From Kudoa neothunni (Eukaryota; Cnidaria), in assembly GCA_964304625.1 (NCBI GenBank), contig OZ199839.1, positions 4,650,001 to 4,714,000 on the forward strand: a stretch of 64,000 bases of DNA, given 5' to 3'. Shown piece by piece: positions 12,933 through 26,400 of this stretch. The notes under the pieces were generated by a model. The model made no database searches. It was not told where the DNA came from and worked only from the letters and a program-made list of their open reading frames with translations. A program made the position numbers and the translations under genes. How positions within the stretch are numbered: position 1 is the stretch's first letter; every line of letters begins with the position of its first letter.

Positions 12933-13508
12933 TCAATTTTCACGAGTCGGGGGGGGGGGGGGCATCGGCGATGCTATAATCATATTATTAAGTTCGGTGC
13001 AACCACCTTGAATAGTATTAATCCTGGTTTGGTTACCAGCGCTAGATTCGATGATTTGATAAACAACGGTTACTAACTTAATTCTGGTTCCAACTGATAA
13101 GTGTTTGTGAAACATTATTTTATCATAATGGTAAGAATATTCATCCTTATTTAAATGAGAATAAAACGATAAATTCTCGAACCAATTTGTAACTTTCACG
13201 TTAATAGTAATTTCGTTCAAACAATTTATATGAAATTTAGAATATAGAATCATCTCCAGGTTTTTTAATATATAAATTTTTCGAGGAAAAAACATTCACG
13301 TTGAACACAATTTTTGGAGGTTTAGAGTGAATATATATCTATGTCGCAGCGTTGAATTCTTTCCAGCGTGCTCATTTTTACCTGTACAGGTATATAAATT
13401 TAATAAAATACTAAATTTTCTTATGTTTCTTTTTATAAACAAATTTATTTCCATCACCGAGTATACTATTGTCGTGGATCGCTTACTGAGGAGTCCACCA
13501 ATAAACAA
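12933..13508 (-). CDS. Unrecognised reading frame, possible C-terminal exons
   Basis: A minus-strand frame of 120 codons (13295-12933) has protein-like composition: NEITINVKVTNWFENLSFYS, then HKHLSVGTRIKLVTVVYQII, ending in a short Pro run and TREN. An in-frame stop separates it from a further 70 codons upstream (13508-13299). Because host introns here are about 40 bp, the stop may lie in an unrecognised intron: a neighbouring frame upstream reads SKPPKIVFNVNVFSSKNLYI, also protein-like. I do not recognise the family. The last codons lie on a run of 14 C residues, prone to slippage. It may be the 3' end of a host gene, an old pseudogene, or chance. Confidence 0.3.
12949..12962. repeat. 14-base G homopolymer
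   Basis: An uninterrupted run of 14 G on the plus strand, exceptional in AT-rich DNA. On the minus strand it encodes the Pro run at the end of the frame at 13295-12933. Confidence 0.9.
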
Positions 13509-14539
13509 TAAATTTCATGAAACCTAGACGATTTTTAAAAGACAATTAAAAGCTGTCTATAAAATAGCATGATTCATAAAAATACATTTTATTTTTTTTC
13601 ATTATATAATTGAAATCCTAATTAAAACGAAGATGCATAAGTGAAAAGGCTGAAGGGATTAAGACTATAGAAAAAACAGTATGTGATAACTTTAATGATT
13701 ATATATGAGATTCTTTATCAATTATTAATAGGAATAAAATTGTATTAAGTCAAAGTTAAATAATATTAATCATAATTATTTAGTATGAGTGGATCTATAC
13801 GAATCTTTTATGGTAAAAAGCGAGGTTTAAATCATTTTTAGATTAAACCCGATTCTTCATTCGGCATATAAAGTTATATATTTAATTTAAAATGGGTAAA
13901 TAGAATACGATATTATTACTTTAATTTAACTAACTTTCGTTTAAATTTATAAAATTCAAAGGTCTAGTTTTATTTCAAATGCGACGATTTTATAGTAAAT
14001 CTAAAGCCTTATTTTAACAGTTTTATTATTATAAATTTGATAAAACATAAAATATAGTATAATATAATCTATTTAAATTTAATATTGTTATTATGTAGAG
14101 ATAATTACATTTTACCTTATAAATATTTTTGCATCCTAGAAAATTATACTACATTGAGAAAAAAAATTAAGTTCATTTGAACAGTTTTAAGCAAACTAAA
14201 TACTTATATTCTCTTTTTTTTTGGTGCATTACCATTTGAAAAATTAAATTTATAAGGAAAAAAATACGATTGAATCTATGTAAATTTATGAATATATTCA
14301 CCGGACGAGAAATCTATTAATACATCATTTAGAATACGTTAATCATTCTGAGATATACAAAATATATAGTTTGTTTGTTTGCTAGGGTTTATTACCATAA
14401 TCAATAATGACTGGCATTAGTATTACATAAATTTATTACATTACTGTTGCTACCTTTGTGATTCAGTGCAGAAATAATTAGTAAACAAGGAACATAAAGA
14501 CACACCAAAGATTAATCTTAAAAATAACAAATTTCATGA
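13509..14539. other. AT-rich gene-free stretch
   Basis: Very AT-rich DNA with no open frame of note and no recognisable element end. Confidence 0.45.
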
Positions 14540-15430
14540 ATTATTTTAATCTGCTATGGGATAAAGACTGCAATACAAGAAAGGATATCCTCCAAAAGTT
14601 TCCACTTATCATTGTATTTTGACCGAAACCATTCTTCCAATATATACGAATGGAGCTTAGAGCGTGGAACTCCACACATATTCCTTAAAATTTTGGTCTT
14701 TAGGTGGTACCAAATCATTTCCACAATATTTTTATGTGAACCGTCTTCAGAAACATATTCTATCGAATGATTTATTCCGTGGTGGCGATAAACATGGGTG
14801 GATGGTGGACGATATGCTAACCATTCCTCACTATAGATAGATGGTGGCGTTTGGTTCAACCTCATTTAAAATGATTGGAATACGGGTAGCTATATCTCTC
14901 TTTTCTACAATGAAAAAACGAGATTCAACGAGGGTTCGTGTCCCATTATCGTTGACAGAACATTCGCATATTCCCAAAATCCAAGAACCATCAACTCGGT
15001 TACTGTATCTCTCCACATTTGAGTTAAGGCTTGAGTCATCTTGGTCTTCGTCATCACCAACGATAAATTCATAAGTTGCGTCCGGATCAGTTCTCCACTG
15101 ATCTAATGAAAGATATCTCCCACGGTGATTCTTTCGTTTCCCTCTCAAGAGTGTTTCATCAATTTCGATGTGGTTCCCTTTCCTCCCATTTTCGTTCGAC
15201 CCAAAAAAGGTTATCGCAAATTTCTTTCATGCAATCAAACCTAAAAGTCACAATTTTGCTGCTTATGCCAGTTAATTCTATTGCTGTGCAATGGTTTATC
15301 TCCATTGCCCACATGTAGATAGGCTCAAAAATATCTTCTATTGTAAGCATTGAGGCATTGTAACAACTTTTCCCCCTTAATTCAAAAAATGTTGAATTTC
15401 TTACGGAGAAATGTGTTTTACAATCAGACC
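14540..15430 (-). mobile_element. Merlin/IS1595-type element 2, decayed
   Basis: The transposase remnant reads from about 15420 to 14554 in three frame pieces. In order they show NSTFFELRGKSCYN, the helical MLTIEDIFEPIYMWAMEINH, EIDETLLRGKRKNHRGRY with the first catalytic Asp, a region ending in RIPIILNEVEPNATIY, then GINHSIEYVSEDGSHKNIVE and MIWYHLKTKI with the catalytic Glu. This fits the ISXO2-like/Merlin DDE fold. Its sequence differs clearly from the copies at 11385 and 40124, so it is another lineage. Frames change near 15165 and 14860. Element ends were not found, so the limits follow the coding remnant. Confidence 0.75.
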
Positions 15431-16109
15431 TACAATTTTAATCAAATTAGCGGAACGACTACACAATCTCTGGGTCACGCCGCGCAAGCGCGAACAATTT
15501 TTTACAGAAGTGAAGCACCACCGTCAGCGTCAGAACCGAGCACATCCACACCATTCTATTACCGACAACATCTCGCCTTATCCTTTAATAGATTTTACTC
15601 GCGAATCCGACTCATTAGCTGAATAACATACGCTGAAACCTTGACTTGAAAACCTCGACCCTCTTAAGCACCGTCACTTTGGATACAAACTTTCCCGCCT
15701 TCAACTGCTTCGTCAATCACCGCCTTGTGACGTAGAGGACGAAACGTGAACTTATATACATTAATTTTTTTTTCTTTAAACTTTGATTTGTTTAAATTAT
15801 GTTTTCCAGAACAACTTATTGACAAAATTGTTTTGCTTTTATACGAAAATAAATATTACAGAAGTTAATTGATCTTTTCAATTTACGCGTTGGAAAGTAA
15901 GATTAATCCTCTTTAATTTAATCTTATTTAAATTAATATTCATTATAATTGTCGATTTACTTCTCTCAATAAATATATCAGAGAACTAAATTCAGCTTTT
16001 AATTCGATCAATAAGGAATAGACAATTTCTATTTAATGGTGCGACGGAGATACGTAACCATTGTACTCAAATAATGAGTTTCTTAGGTATGTCGAAATTT
16101 TGCCGGAAT
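15431..16109. other. Spacer, nothing assigned
   Basis: A moderately GC-rich patch (15470-15740) gives two overlapping plus-strand open frames with no recognisable motif. It may be the 5' part of the adjacent Merlin element. The rest is AT-rich. Confidence 0.35.
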
Positions 16110-17605
16110 ATTCTGTGCGCGCGCACAAAAATGAGTAAAAATATTGATTGAAAATGCTTTCACAATTTTAAAAACTAGAAAAAAATAATGACATGATCCT
16201 ATACAAAGGTTATTTCTACGTGAAGGATTACCAAAAAAATCCATGCAAATACTGGAGATGCCAAATAAGGAAATGTAGAGGGAGATTGCGAACTTCTCCC
16301 TCTGTTGACATTGATTCCCTTACAGAAATTGGAACAAATAATCATATAATTGGTGATTAGGATATTAAAAAGAAAATGTTCGAACAAAAAATAAGGAAAC
16401 ATAGCAGAAAATACGATGTATCCAACCAGCAAAGTTTATTCCATTGCTTCAACTGAAGAGAATATAAATAATATTCCTATATGCTCTAAAAAGTCGATTT
16501 ATAAAAATATCAAAACTATCCCAACTTTCGAATGCTACAATGAATTAAAAACAAACAGTAATGAGTCCTTCTGTTTGTATGACTCAGGATCAGAAGACAA
16601 GCACCGAATTATTATTTTCACAACAGAAAAAAATTAAATCCATTTGAGGAATTCAGATTATTGGATGGCTGATGGCACATTTAATGTTGTTCCAAAAGAA
16701 TATTATCAATTGTACACTATCCATGGGGCTATCTTCAGCGAAATTTTTCCACTGGTGTATATTTTAATGAATGATAAATTACAGAAGAGTTACGAAAAGT
16801 TACTTAAAATTTTAGCAGAGAAATGAAAAGTCGCGCCACCGAAGAACATAATTTTTGATTTTGAATTGGCGGCGTATAATGCTTTCAGAAAATTTTCGTC
16901 GAATTCAGTCCATTTTTGTTTGTTCCACTTTGGATAATGTATATATATCGTAAGGTTCAAAAATTAGGTTGTTCGAAGGAGTATGAAACCGACGAAGATT
17001 TCAAATTATTTAGTAAATGCCTGACATCTCTTGCATTTGTCCCTCCTGATTCCATTCTTTATGAATTTGAGAAACTAAAAATAAAATCAAAAAAGTTTGA
17101 GAAATCTAATATAAAACAGTTAATGGAATACTTTCAAAAAAATTTCATCCAAAAAATCTAAAATACCCGTTAGTAGCATGGAATGCTTACGATCGAGTCC
17201 TAAACAATATTAAACTCAGCTCAAATTCGGCGGAAATTTTTAATCGTCATTTTTATTCACCCTTCAAGCTATCCCACTCTGGAATATTCGTTTTTATTCA
17301 AAAACTGAAGGAACACCAGAGTATTGTAGAACAGAACATTTTATTCCGAATTTGTAACCCAAACTCTGAATTATATGAAAATAAAATTAAATATGAGAAT
17401 TTGAAAACAATAATTCAAAATTATGAAAAATATTACGACATAATTTTATTTAGAAGTATTGGCGAGGAAATATAATTGGAAACTTCAATAGATTGAAAAA
17501 TTAAAAATTTCATAGTTTACGGTTTGTTCCGTAGTTATATATGTTAATTAAGTACGTGTTTTTATAATAATTACGGCGCATGTGAATTTGCCAGATTCCG
17601 GCCAA
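16110..17605 (+). mobile_element. FLYWCH-type MULE copy 1, decayed
   Basis: A Mutator-like (MULE) transposase remnant on the plus strand. It begins with a FLYWCH-like finger (GYFYVKDYQKNPCKYWRCQI, then CRGRLR), about 16200-16300. The MULE core keeps NSDYWMADGTFNVVPKEYYQ with the first Asp, IIFDFELAAYNAF with the second, and NSAEIFNRHF with Glu in place of the usual E-G pair. The order matches the copies at 42092-43437 and 51489-52869. Several stops and frame breaks (about five) are present. GC-rich CpG ends flank the remnant (TGCGCGCGCACA near 16118; GGCGCATGTG near 17576), as in its relatives. Confidence 0.78.
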
Positions 17606-17733
17606 CCTTCGCTATACGAATTATATAATATGAACAATTTTTAATGAATATCTTATGGAACTAAATAAAGTCGTTTCCCTCACATAACATGGATAATATG
17701 ATATTATTTTATAATAACACACGATTAAATTAT

Positions 17734-20700
17734 TTCAAAGGACATAACGAAAAAATTGAATTATTAGATTATTGTACAAGTTACCATCCTCATATTCAAC
17801 TCTTTCAAATTTGATGGAAAACATATTTTCGATTAATAATAATTTAATATACGAGACCAAGTAATGATGGACATATTAACAAATTTATAGCTTTCTAATT
17901 CAATTTATATTCCTGACACTCATCATTATCACTGCGGCAGTTTTTATCCAGAAATAGCGTAATACAATAAAAAGGCATAAATCGTGACGTTATTTATTCC
18001 TCAATAGAAATGTTTTTAACGTTGTCCATATTATTCATTTATTAATTAATTTATAAAAAAGTTGATTTTGTTAAAAAAAGATTTATTTGTTGGCAAATTT
18101 CAAATTGATGAAGAAACTATATATTTCTTCTACCATATTATAAATTTATTTGTATTTAAATCAAATTCATCCTTTAATATTGACTGAACCAATGAGGTTA
18201 CATGATATTCTATGGCGAAATTACTACGTCCCAGAATATTTTCTATTATCAATGTTTATGTATTCCTTAGTTGGAAAGATAATTATCTATTTATCGCATC
18301 AGCATACATCTCATATGGATAAGGAACTGACATTATTGAACTATGCAAATCAGAGAATAAAATTATTCATGTTATCTGAAACAGTATTACGATAGGACGA
18401 CAACACCGATGTTGGTAGTAATTCAAATGAATTCATGGAATGTGTAGACATTTCGGTGATATGACTTTTGCGAAAATTTACAGACGATACAGACTAGAAT
18501 GAGCCAGCATTCAATCAAGATGTTGATAACAATAAGGTCGAACCATATTCCATCGAACAAAACGATATGATCCATTACATTACTAACTTTAACCAAAATC
18601 AGAGTTTTCAAATTTTTCATACGCTTTGCATTATTCATATTGACAAACTAAGGTGATTCGTTATGTTGGGTGGGCCAATCCTAGAGGAATATGTAAAACA
18701 TAATTGGAAGATGTAATGATAAATAATTCAGAACTCATAACGAATTATTATATCTGAATTCATTTTGTTTGTTTATGTTTAACCAAGTAGGATTCTATAA
18801 AATACTCCTAGGAAATCCGATTACATAAAGATAAATGGAGCAATTGCAATGTGTCAGAATAATTATGATAGAAAAGTAGTTCCTGTCAAAAATTTGTATG
18901 AAGAACGAATGAATATGTACATTATCTTCGACCAAAATAAGGATCTGCGCCTATATATTTATTCTAATCATATCCTATATATAAATTTATTAATTTGCTA
19001 CACTTTTATATTTCGCGAACGTATATAATAACACTATCGGTGTTATCAATAGTACTCATATTCAATCGATTAAAGATGAGAGAATCAAAACAGAATACAG
19101 TATGCCCTCACGATTATGTGTAGGAAAGTATTGGTTGACTTGTAACGACGATTGAAAAAGCTGCTATGGAAATGAATGTTAGTGGCGTTAATAAACTAAA
19201 TTTACTACACAAATTTCATTAACGTTTAAAACAATTACGCGGTAACTCAAAGAGTTCAAGTGTATCAACTACCTATTTATCATTACAGTGACAATAAAAT
19301 ATTCGTATACTTCAACAAACGAAATTGATAGAAAACTTGGTGTGATTATTTAGAAATTTGTAGAACGTTCGAATCACCGAAGACTATTTATTTAAATGAA
19401 GGCTGTTCTCATCTCATTGTCCATCGCCGGGTCATCATTTTAACCTTTTTTTATAAATTTCGTTTGCGCTCGAACGTTGTTTTACAGTTAAACACATTAG
19501 TAATAGCGATATTTTAGTATTTTACCCTATAAATTAAAAATTTGGGGAAATGTTCACTTTGAGGTTTTTTACGTTATTATAGAACATAACGTAGTAATCA
19601 ACTCAACACTCATTCCAACAATTAAGAACCACGTATCAACCCATGCAATATGTATCATATTGTGGGTGCCAACTCATTTTAATTACGACAAGTATAACTA
19701 GTTATGTGAATGAAAATATACTGTGTAAAATTGTAATTAAAATAGTTATTAATAGGATGGATATTCATGGTCTCCGATTTTGGAAACTCCTCACTAAGAA
19801 CATTGAAAACCGGAATTTCTTGGATCGACATTAAATTAATGCATATATAACAATATATCGTTTTAAACGTCAATAGATCTGCTGATGGTTGCCTCAACAA
19901 AAATAATTCCACTTCTTAATAATATTGTTTTAGACAGATCCTATTCTAAAAAAATCGCGGAATATAATAATGTTTTCTTATTCGAACATTAAAATAAAAT
20001 TGTTAGTAACATTATATCAGTCTGAATAATCTATGCCAAAGGTTGTGTTTTAATCTACTGAATCAATCAATATCAAGACGCAAGTATGCTCGGTATTATT
20101 CCCATTGAGTGATATCTGTAAGTTAACACAAACCATCCATATATGCTTGTGGGTTAATACACTCCAAATACTTCTTCTTCTAAACAGCTGAAAAAAGCGT
20201 ATATCTAACCTAAATAACGAAGGTTTCAAAAAAAATATTCCGAACAACGGTGGTAATAATTGTTACATTGGATGAATCACATATGTAAGAGAATAATTGT
20301 TAACAACAAACTCTAAAAGTACGTCATAAATTCATAACGTTCGTATCGTATATATTATATCATTGCAACACAATGTGGAGTTATTTAAGTATTCACGAAA
20401 TGACGTCGATTAAATTAAATTGCTCATTTCTGTTAGACAGTTTCACAATTAATTCAGTGATGTCTGATTGATTCTCGTCAGTATGGTCACAATTCACCGA
20501 TTGTTAAAAAAAATCAAATTAAAAAAAGTTGAGCTATAAAATTATGGGTACGGTTTATTGAATACGAATATCTAATTCATAATTCATGTCCATGTTGTCG
20601 TGTTTTCGAAGTATGAAATATTGCGTAATAACAGAATCATATATATATATATATATATATTGAACTTTATACATATCAAGTTATTTAAAATAATGTAAAC

Positions 20701-22207
20701 ACAGTTCACTAGAGGAGGTTTATGGCCGAACGATCTCTCACCATAATTTTTCTATGTATTAAATACTTAAATTTGCATTTATCAATAAAAATTCTTTAAT
20801 GCGACATAGAATCAGCTTTTGTATTAAATCCATTAATTCAGTGAGATATTACATATACACAGAGAACCAACAATATATATGTATACATCGTATAAATAAC
20901 TTCAATCTCTTAATAAACACAGATTCAGAGAGATAATTAGGAACACAAGCACAGTATCTCTAATTAATCATTTGTCTAAATTAAAAAATTACAATAAAAT
21001 AAGAAAAAATATAGCGTACATACGTGTTTTTCATTATAGTAAAAAATTACTCATTAAGTATCCTTGTTCAGATTTCGTGGTCACCCACAATCTCTACCTT
21101 TATTGACCCCTTAATCAAAGTGAAAAATTGAATCTAATATGCAACGAACTTTTCAATGTGGCTGTAAGCCTCAAAAATCTCATTTAATGTGGTCTCATAT
21201 GAAAAAAATTAGATTTATATTTTTAAGTTGTTAGAATGTTTACATTTCATTCAAGATTGATTGTTTGATAATAATTTGAGACAGTTTGTAAAATGGTTGA
21301 TGCTGTTTAACACCATATTGCTATTACTAATCCAGCGAAATGGTTGGTAGGACTACAAGTAACTAATAATTTTATTTTTAATGGTGTCGAGTGAGACTAA
21401 TTATTAGAATAACTATTCGAAATAACGAGTTTTTTTATTATACGCGTCTTCTTTATTCACATTACAAGTAACCATAAAAATTACGAACTAACTATTAGAA
21501 CGTGATTACTAATAATCTCATAAATTAACAATGTAAATATAAAGTTACTTAAAGGGTGGTCACTCAACAAAACAGTCCAAATATATTGATACATTATTGG
21601 GGTTAACTCTCCCGAAATCATATTGCTCACATCTTTTCATTATGTCACCACATACATCATGCAATAAAATAATGTTTTAGAAACGTAATCTTTCTAGAAA
21701 ATTGATAATTGATAATGTTCAATAACCAAAAATTAACATTGTATCTTGGAAATGATTAATTCATCTATGACAATAAATAAAACGTTTTAGATTTAACTTA
21801 GCAATATAATAATGAAGTTTTAATAATTTTCTGGAATTTCCACGACACCGAGAATTCTTCGCGTCAATCTCAGATGAGACATAATCGTTCAACATTTATT
21901 AAAACGATATGTAAATCACTTTTTAGATTTTTATAATTTGAACCGGCGATAAGAAATACAATATTGATAGTTATTATGATTAATTTGGTGATGCTACGAG
22001 TTTTCGTGATTATAAAGTGAACATCCCATATCCTATCTAACGTATATCATCCAAACGTTGTAAACCGTGAGAGCAATAAACATCACGAATATCTGATGTT
22101 AACAAATGTTGGATAAGTACTAAGTATTTTAAAATAAATCGATAATAAGATGTTTAATAATTAAAATTATAAATCATAACATTAAGAAATAAATTGTACA
22201 CTGCTAT
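17734..22207 (+). repeat. Left arm of giant palindrome (4,474 bp)
   Basis: This stretch is the reverse complement of 23469-27942: position x pairs with 45676 minus x, with no indel in the parts compared. The boundaries were read directly: TTCAAAGGACATAACG begins the arm and ACTGCTAT ends it. I found one mismatch, at 18336 (T here, with T at the mirror position 27340 where A would pair). The arm is AT-rich and has only short frames (the best 81 codons, 18150-18395) with no recognised domain. A simple AT run lies at about 20640-20660. Confidence 0.95.
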
Positions 22208-23468
22208 ATAGTTTTGTACTATGCTTATAAGGCTTCATTGTTGTCATCATTGATAATCATGTTTATTATGGATTTGATGTAATATTTAGATCCTTATTTC
22301 AACCTTAATTACATATCCTGTTTCTCAATTTTTCAATTACTATCCGACTGAGACATTAACATTTTTTGTATAATAATAAATTATTAATTATCCAAGTAAA
22401 TTAATAATTGTAGAATTATTTTGTAGAAACCATTGGCTTTTATGAATTAATATTAATATTTATTTTGTGATTTTTGAATATGGAAGCCATTACTTCATTA
22501 TCATTGCATCATATATCATATATTAATGAATGATAAATATAATCATTATTATTATGAATCAAGTAGTGTATTCTTAACTTTTCACCAATGTTAATACTTA
22601 TAATTCGAAAAATGTTTTTAGAACCAAATGAATATTCATATTAAATATCAATAAAATTGATATCATCATAATAATAAAACAGAATATTCGTGCATTCGAG
22701 AAATTTGATTTAGAAATTTGGTAACAACATAAATGTACGTTCAGTGAATTATTATTTGGAGTGAAATTCTAATTCAGTAATTGCGTACATTGCGGATTGA
22801 TAAGTTAACAATAAGTATTAAATTATATTATAATTACTATAAAATCATTCCCATAGAGTTTATAATTTAAAATAATTAGTGAACTATCTCTGACAATTAT
22901 TCTAAAATGGAATAGGCAACGACTCATATGTCCTATATTGATCATAGGGATGCAAAATAATCATGTTCAAAACTTTGTGGCGTATATAATGATTACAGCA
23001 GAAACTAAACAAACCAAAAATATACATTAAGCTAGTTCTAATGACGACATTAATATTACGATATATTTGAATGAATTTGATGGTCCAAGCAAATTAATTT
23101 TCTGACCCGAATAAATGTTATGGGCAATAATAGAATAAGTAAAAGATTAAAAAATACCTGCACTATGTAACATTGTAGTATATCCGCATAAATAGATGTC
23201 CTGTTGTATCATTCATAACATTGTTCTTCTCTGCCCCCGCAGCCAAAGCATTATTCTCAATATTTTAGATATATGGTTTAGTGAGATCTAATTTGTCGTA
23301 ACGTTTAAATAACTTTTTATAGATAAAATAATAAATTCAAGAAGAATAAAGAGTCCTGATGAAATATGTATGTTGAAATAATTAATTATATCGTCATGGA
23401 GCCCCGTGGAGTTATAAAGGTTATCATACATCATAAAAAATATGATGATAACATATACTATAATGATC
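22208..23468. other. Palindrome spacer (1,261 bp)
   Basis: Single-copy AT-rich DNA between the two palindrome arms. I see no gene, no recognisable element end and no strong internal repeat. Confidence 0.85.
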
Positions 23469-26400
23469 ATAGCAGTGTACAATTTATTTCTTAATGTTAT
23501 GATTTATAATTTTAATTATTAAACATCTTATTATCGATTTATTTTAAAATACTTAGTACTTATCCAACATTTGTTAACATCAGATATTCGTGATGTTTAT
23601 TGCTCTCACGGTTTACAACGTTTGGATGATATACGTTAGATAGGATATGGGATGTTCACTTTATAATCACGAAAACTCGTAGCATCACCAAATTAATCAT
23701 AATAACTATCAATATTGTATTTCTTATCGCCGGTTCAAATTATAAAAATCTAAAAAGTGATTTACATATCGTTTTAATAAATGTTGAACGATTATGTCTC
23801 ATCTGAGATTGACGCGAAGAATTCTCGGTGTCGTGGAAATTCCAGAAAATTATTAAAACTTCATTATTATATTGCTAAGTTAAATCTAAAACGTTTTATT
23901 TATTGTCATAGATGAATTAATCATTTCCAAGATACAATGTTAATTTTTGGTTATTGAACATTATCAATTATCAATTTTCTAGAAAGATTACGTTTCTAAA
24001 ACATTATTTTATTGCATGATGTATGTGGTGACATAATGAAAAGATGTGAGCAATATGATTTCGGGAGAGTTAACCCCAATAATGTATCAATATATTTGGA
24101 CTGTTTTGTTGAGTGACCACCCTTTAAGTAACTTTATATTTACATTGTTAATTTATGAGATTATTAGTAATCACGTTCTAATAGTTAGTTCGTAATTTTT
24201 ATGGTTACTTGTAATGTGAATAAAGAAGACGCGTATAATAAAAAAACTCGTTATTTCGAATAGTTATTCTAATAATTAGTCTCACTCGACACCATTAAAA
24301 ATAAAATTATTAGTTACTTGTAGTCCTACCAACCATTTCGCTGGATTAGTAATAGCAATATGGTGTTAAACAGCATCAACCATTTTACAAACTGTCTCAA
24401 ATTATTATCAAACAATCAATCTTGAATGAAATGTAAACATTCTAACAACTTAAAAATATAAATCTAATTTTTTTCATATGAGACCACATTAAATGAGATT
24501 TTTGAGGCTTACAGCCACATTGAAAAGTTCGTTGCATATTAGATTCAATTTTTCACTTTGATTAAGGGGTCAATAAAGGTAGAGATTGTGGGTGACCACG
24601 AAATCTGAACAAGGATACTTAATGAGTAATTTTTTACTATAATGAAAAACACGTATGTACGCTATATTTTTTCTTATTTTATTGTAATTTTTTAATTTAG
24701 ACAAATGATTAATTAGAGATACTGTGCTTGTGTTCCTAATTATCTCTCTGAATCTGTGTTTATTAAGAGATTGAAGTTATTTATACGATGTATACATATA
24801 TATTGTTGGTTCTCTGTGTATATGTAATATCTCACTGAATTAATGGATTTAATACAAAAGCTGATTCTATGTCGCATTAAAGAATTTTTATTGATAAATG
24901 CAAATTTAAGTATTTAATACATAGAAAAATTATGGTGAGAGATCGTTCGGCCATAAACCTCCTCTAGTGAACTGTGTTTACATTATTTTAAATAACTTGA
25001 TATGTATAAAGTTCAATATATATATATATATATATATGATTCTGTTATTACGCAATATTTCATACTTCGAAAACACGACAACATGGACATGAATTATGAA
25101 TTAGATATTCGTATTCAATAAACCGTACCCATAATTTTATAGCTCAACTTTTTTTAATTTGATTTTTTTTAACAATCGGTGAATTGTGACCATACTGACG
25201 AGAATCAATCAGACATCACTGAATTAATTGTGAAACTGTCTAACAGAAATGAGCAATTTAATTTAATCGACGTCATTTCGTGAATACTTAAATAACTCCA
25301 CATTGTGTTGCAATGATATAATATATACGATACGAACGTTATGAATTTATGACGTACTTTTAGAGTTTGTTGTTAACAATTATTCTCTTACATATGTGAT
25401 TCATCCAATGTAACAATTATTACCACCGTTGTTCGGAATATTTTTTTTGAAACCTTCGTTATTTAGGTTAGATATACGCTTTTTTCAGCTGTTTAGAAGA
25501 AGAAGTATTTGGAGTGTATTAACCCACAAGCATATATGGATGGTTTGTGTTAACTTACAGATATCACTCAATGGGAATAATACCGAGCATACTTGCGTCT
25601 TGATATTGATTGATTCAGTAGATTAAAACACAACCTTTGGCATAGATTATTCAGACTGATATAATGTTACTAACAATTTTATTTTAATGTTCGAATAAGA
25701 AAACATTATTATATTCCGCGATTTTTTTAGAATAGGATCTGTCTAAAACAATATTATTAAGAAGTGGAATTATTTTTGTTGAGGCAACCATCAGCAGATC
25801 TATTGACGTTTAAAACGATATATTGTTATATATGCATTAATTTAATGTCGATCCAAGAAATTCCGGTTTTCAATGTTCTTAGTGAGGAGTTTCCAAAATC
25901 GGAGACCATGAATATCCATCCTATTAATAACTATTTTAATTACAATTTTACACAGTATATTTTCATTCACATAACTAGTTATACTTGTCGTAATTAAAAT
26001 GAGTTGGCACCCACAATATGATACATATTGCATGGGTTGATACGTGGTTCTTAATTGTTGGAATGAGTGTTGAGTTGATTACTACGTTATGTTCTATAAT
26101 AACGTAAAAAACCTCAAAGTGAACATTTCCCCAAATTTTTAATTTATAGGGTAAAATACTAAAATATCGCTATTACTAATGTGTTTAACTGTAAAACAAC
26201 GTTCGAGCGCAAACGAAATTTATAAAAAAAGGTTAAAATGATGACCCGGCGATGGACAATGAGATGAGAACAGCCTTCATTTAAATAAATAGTCTTCGGT
26301 GATTCGAACGTTCTACAAATTTCTAAATAATCACACCAAGTTTTCTATCAATTTCGTTTGTTGAAGTATACGAATATTTTATTGTCACTGTAATGATAAA

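Noticed and set aside
12949-12962. G run as a G-quadruplex regulatory site
   Set aside because: It is a single homopolymer without separated G tracts or loops, and no gene start lies nearby on a supported model.
15350-15626. Overlapping plus-strand frames as a host gene
   Set aside because: They overlap and run antisense to the head of Merlin element 2, and neither shows a motif.
18150-20247. Short frames in the palindrome arms (63-81 codons) as genes
   Set aside because: They are identical in both arms only because the arms are copies. None has a recognised domain, and their length is expected by chance in AT-rich DNA.
20640-20662. AT dinucleotide run as a replication origin or regulatory element
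   Set aside because: It is a plain short (AT)n microsatellite, mirrored at 25018-25037 only because of the palindrome.
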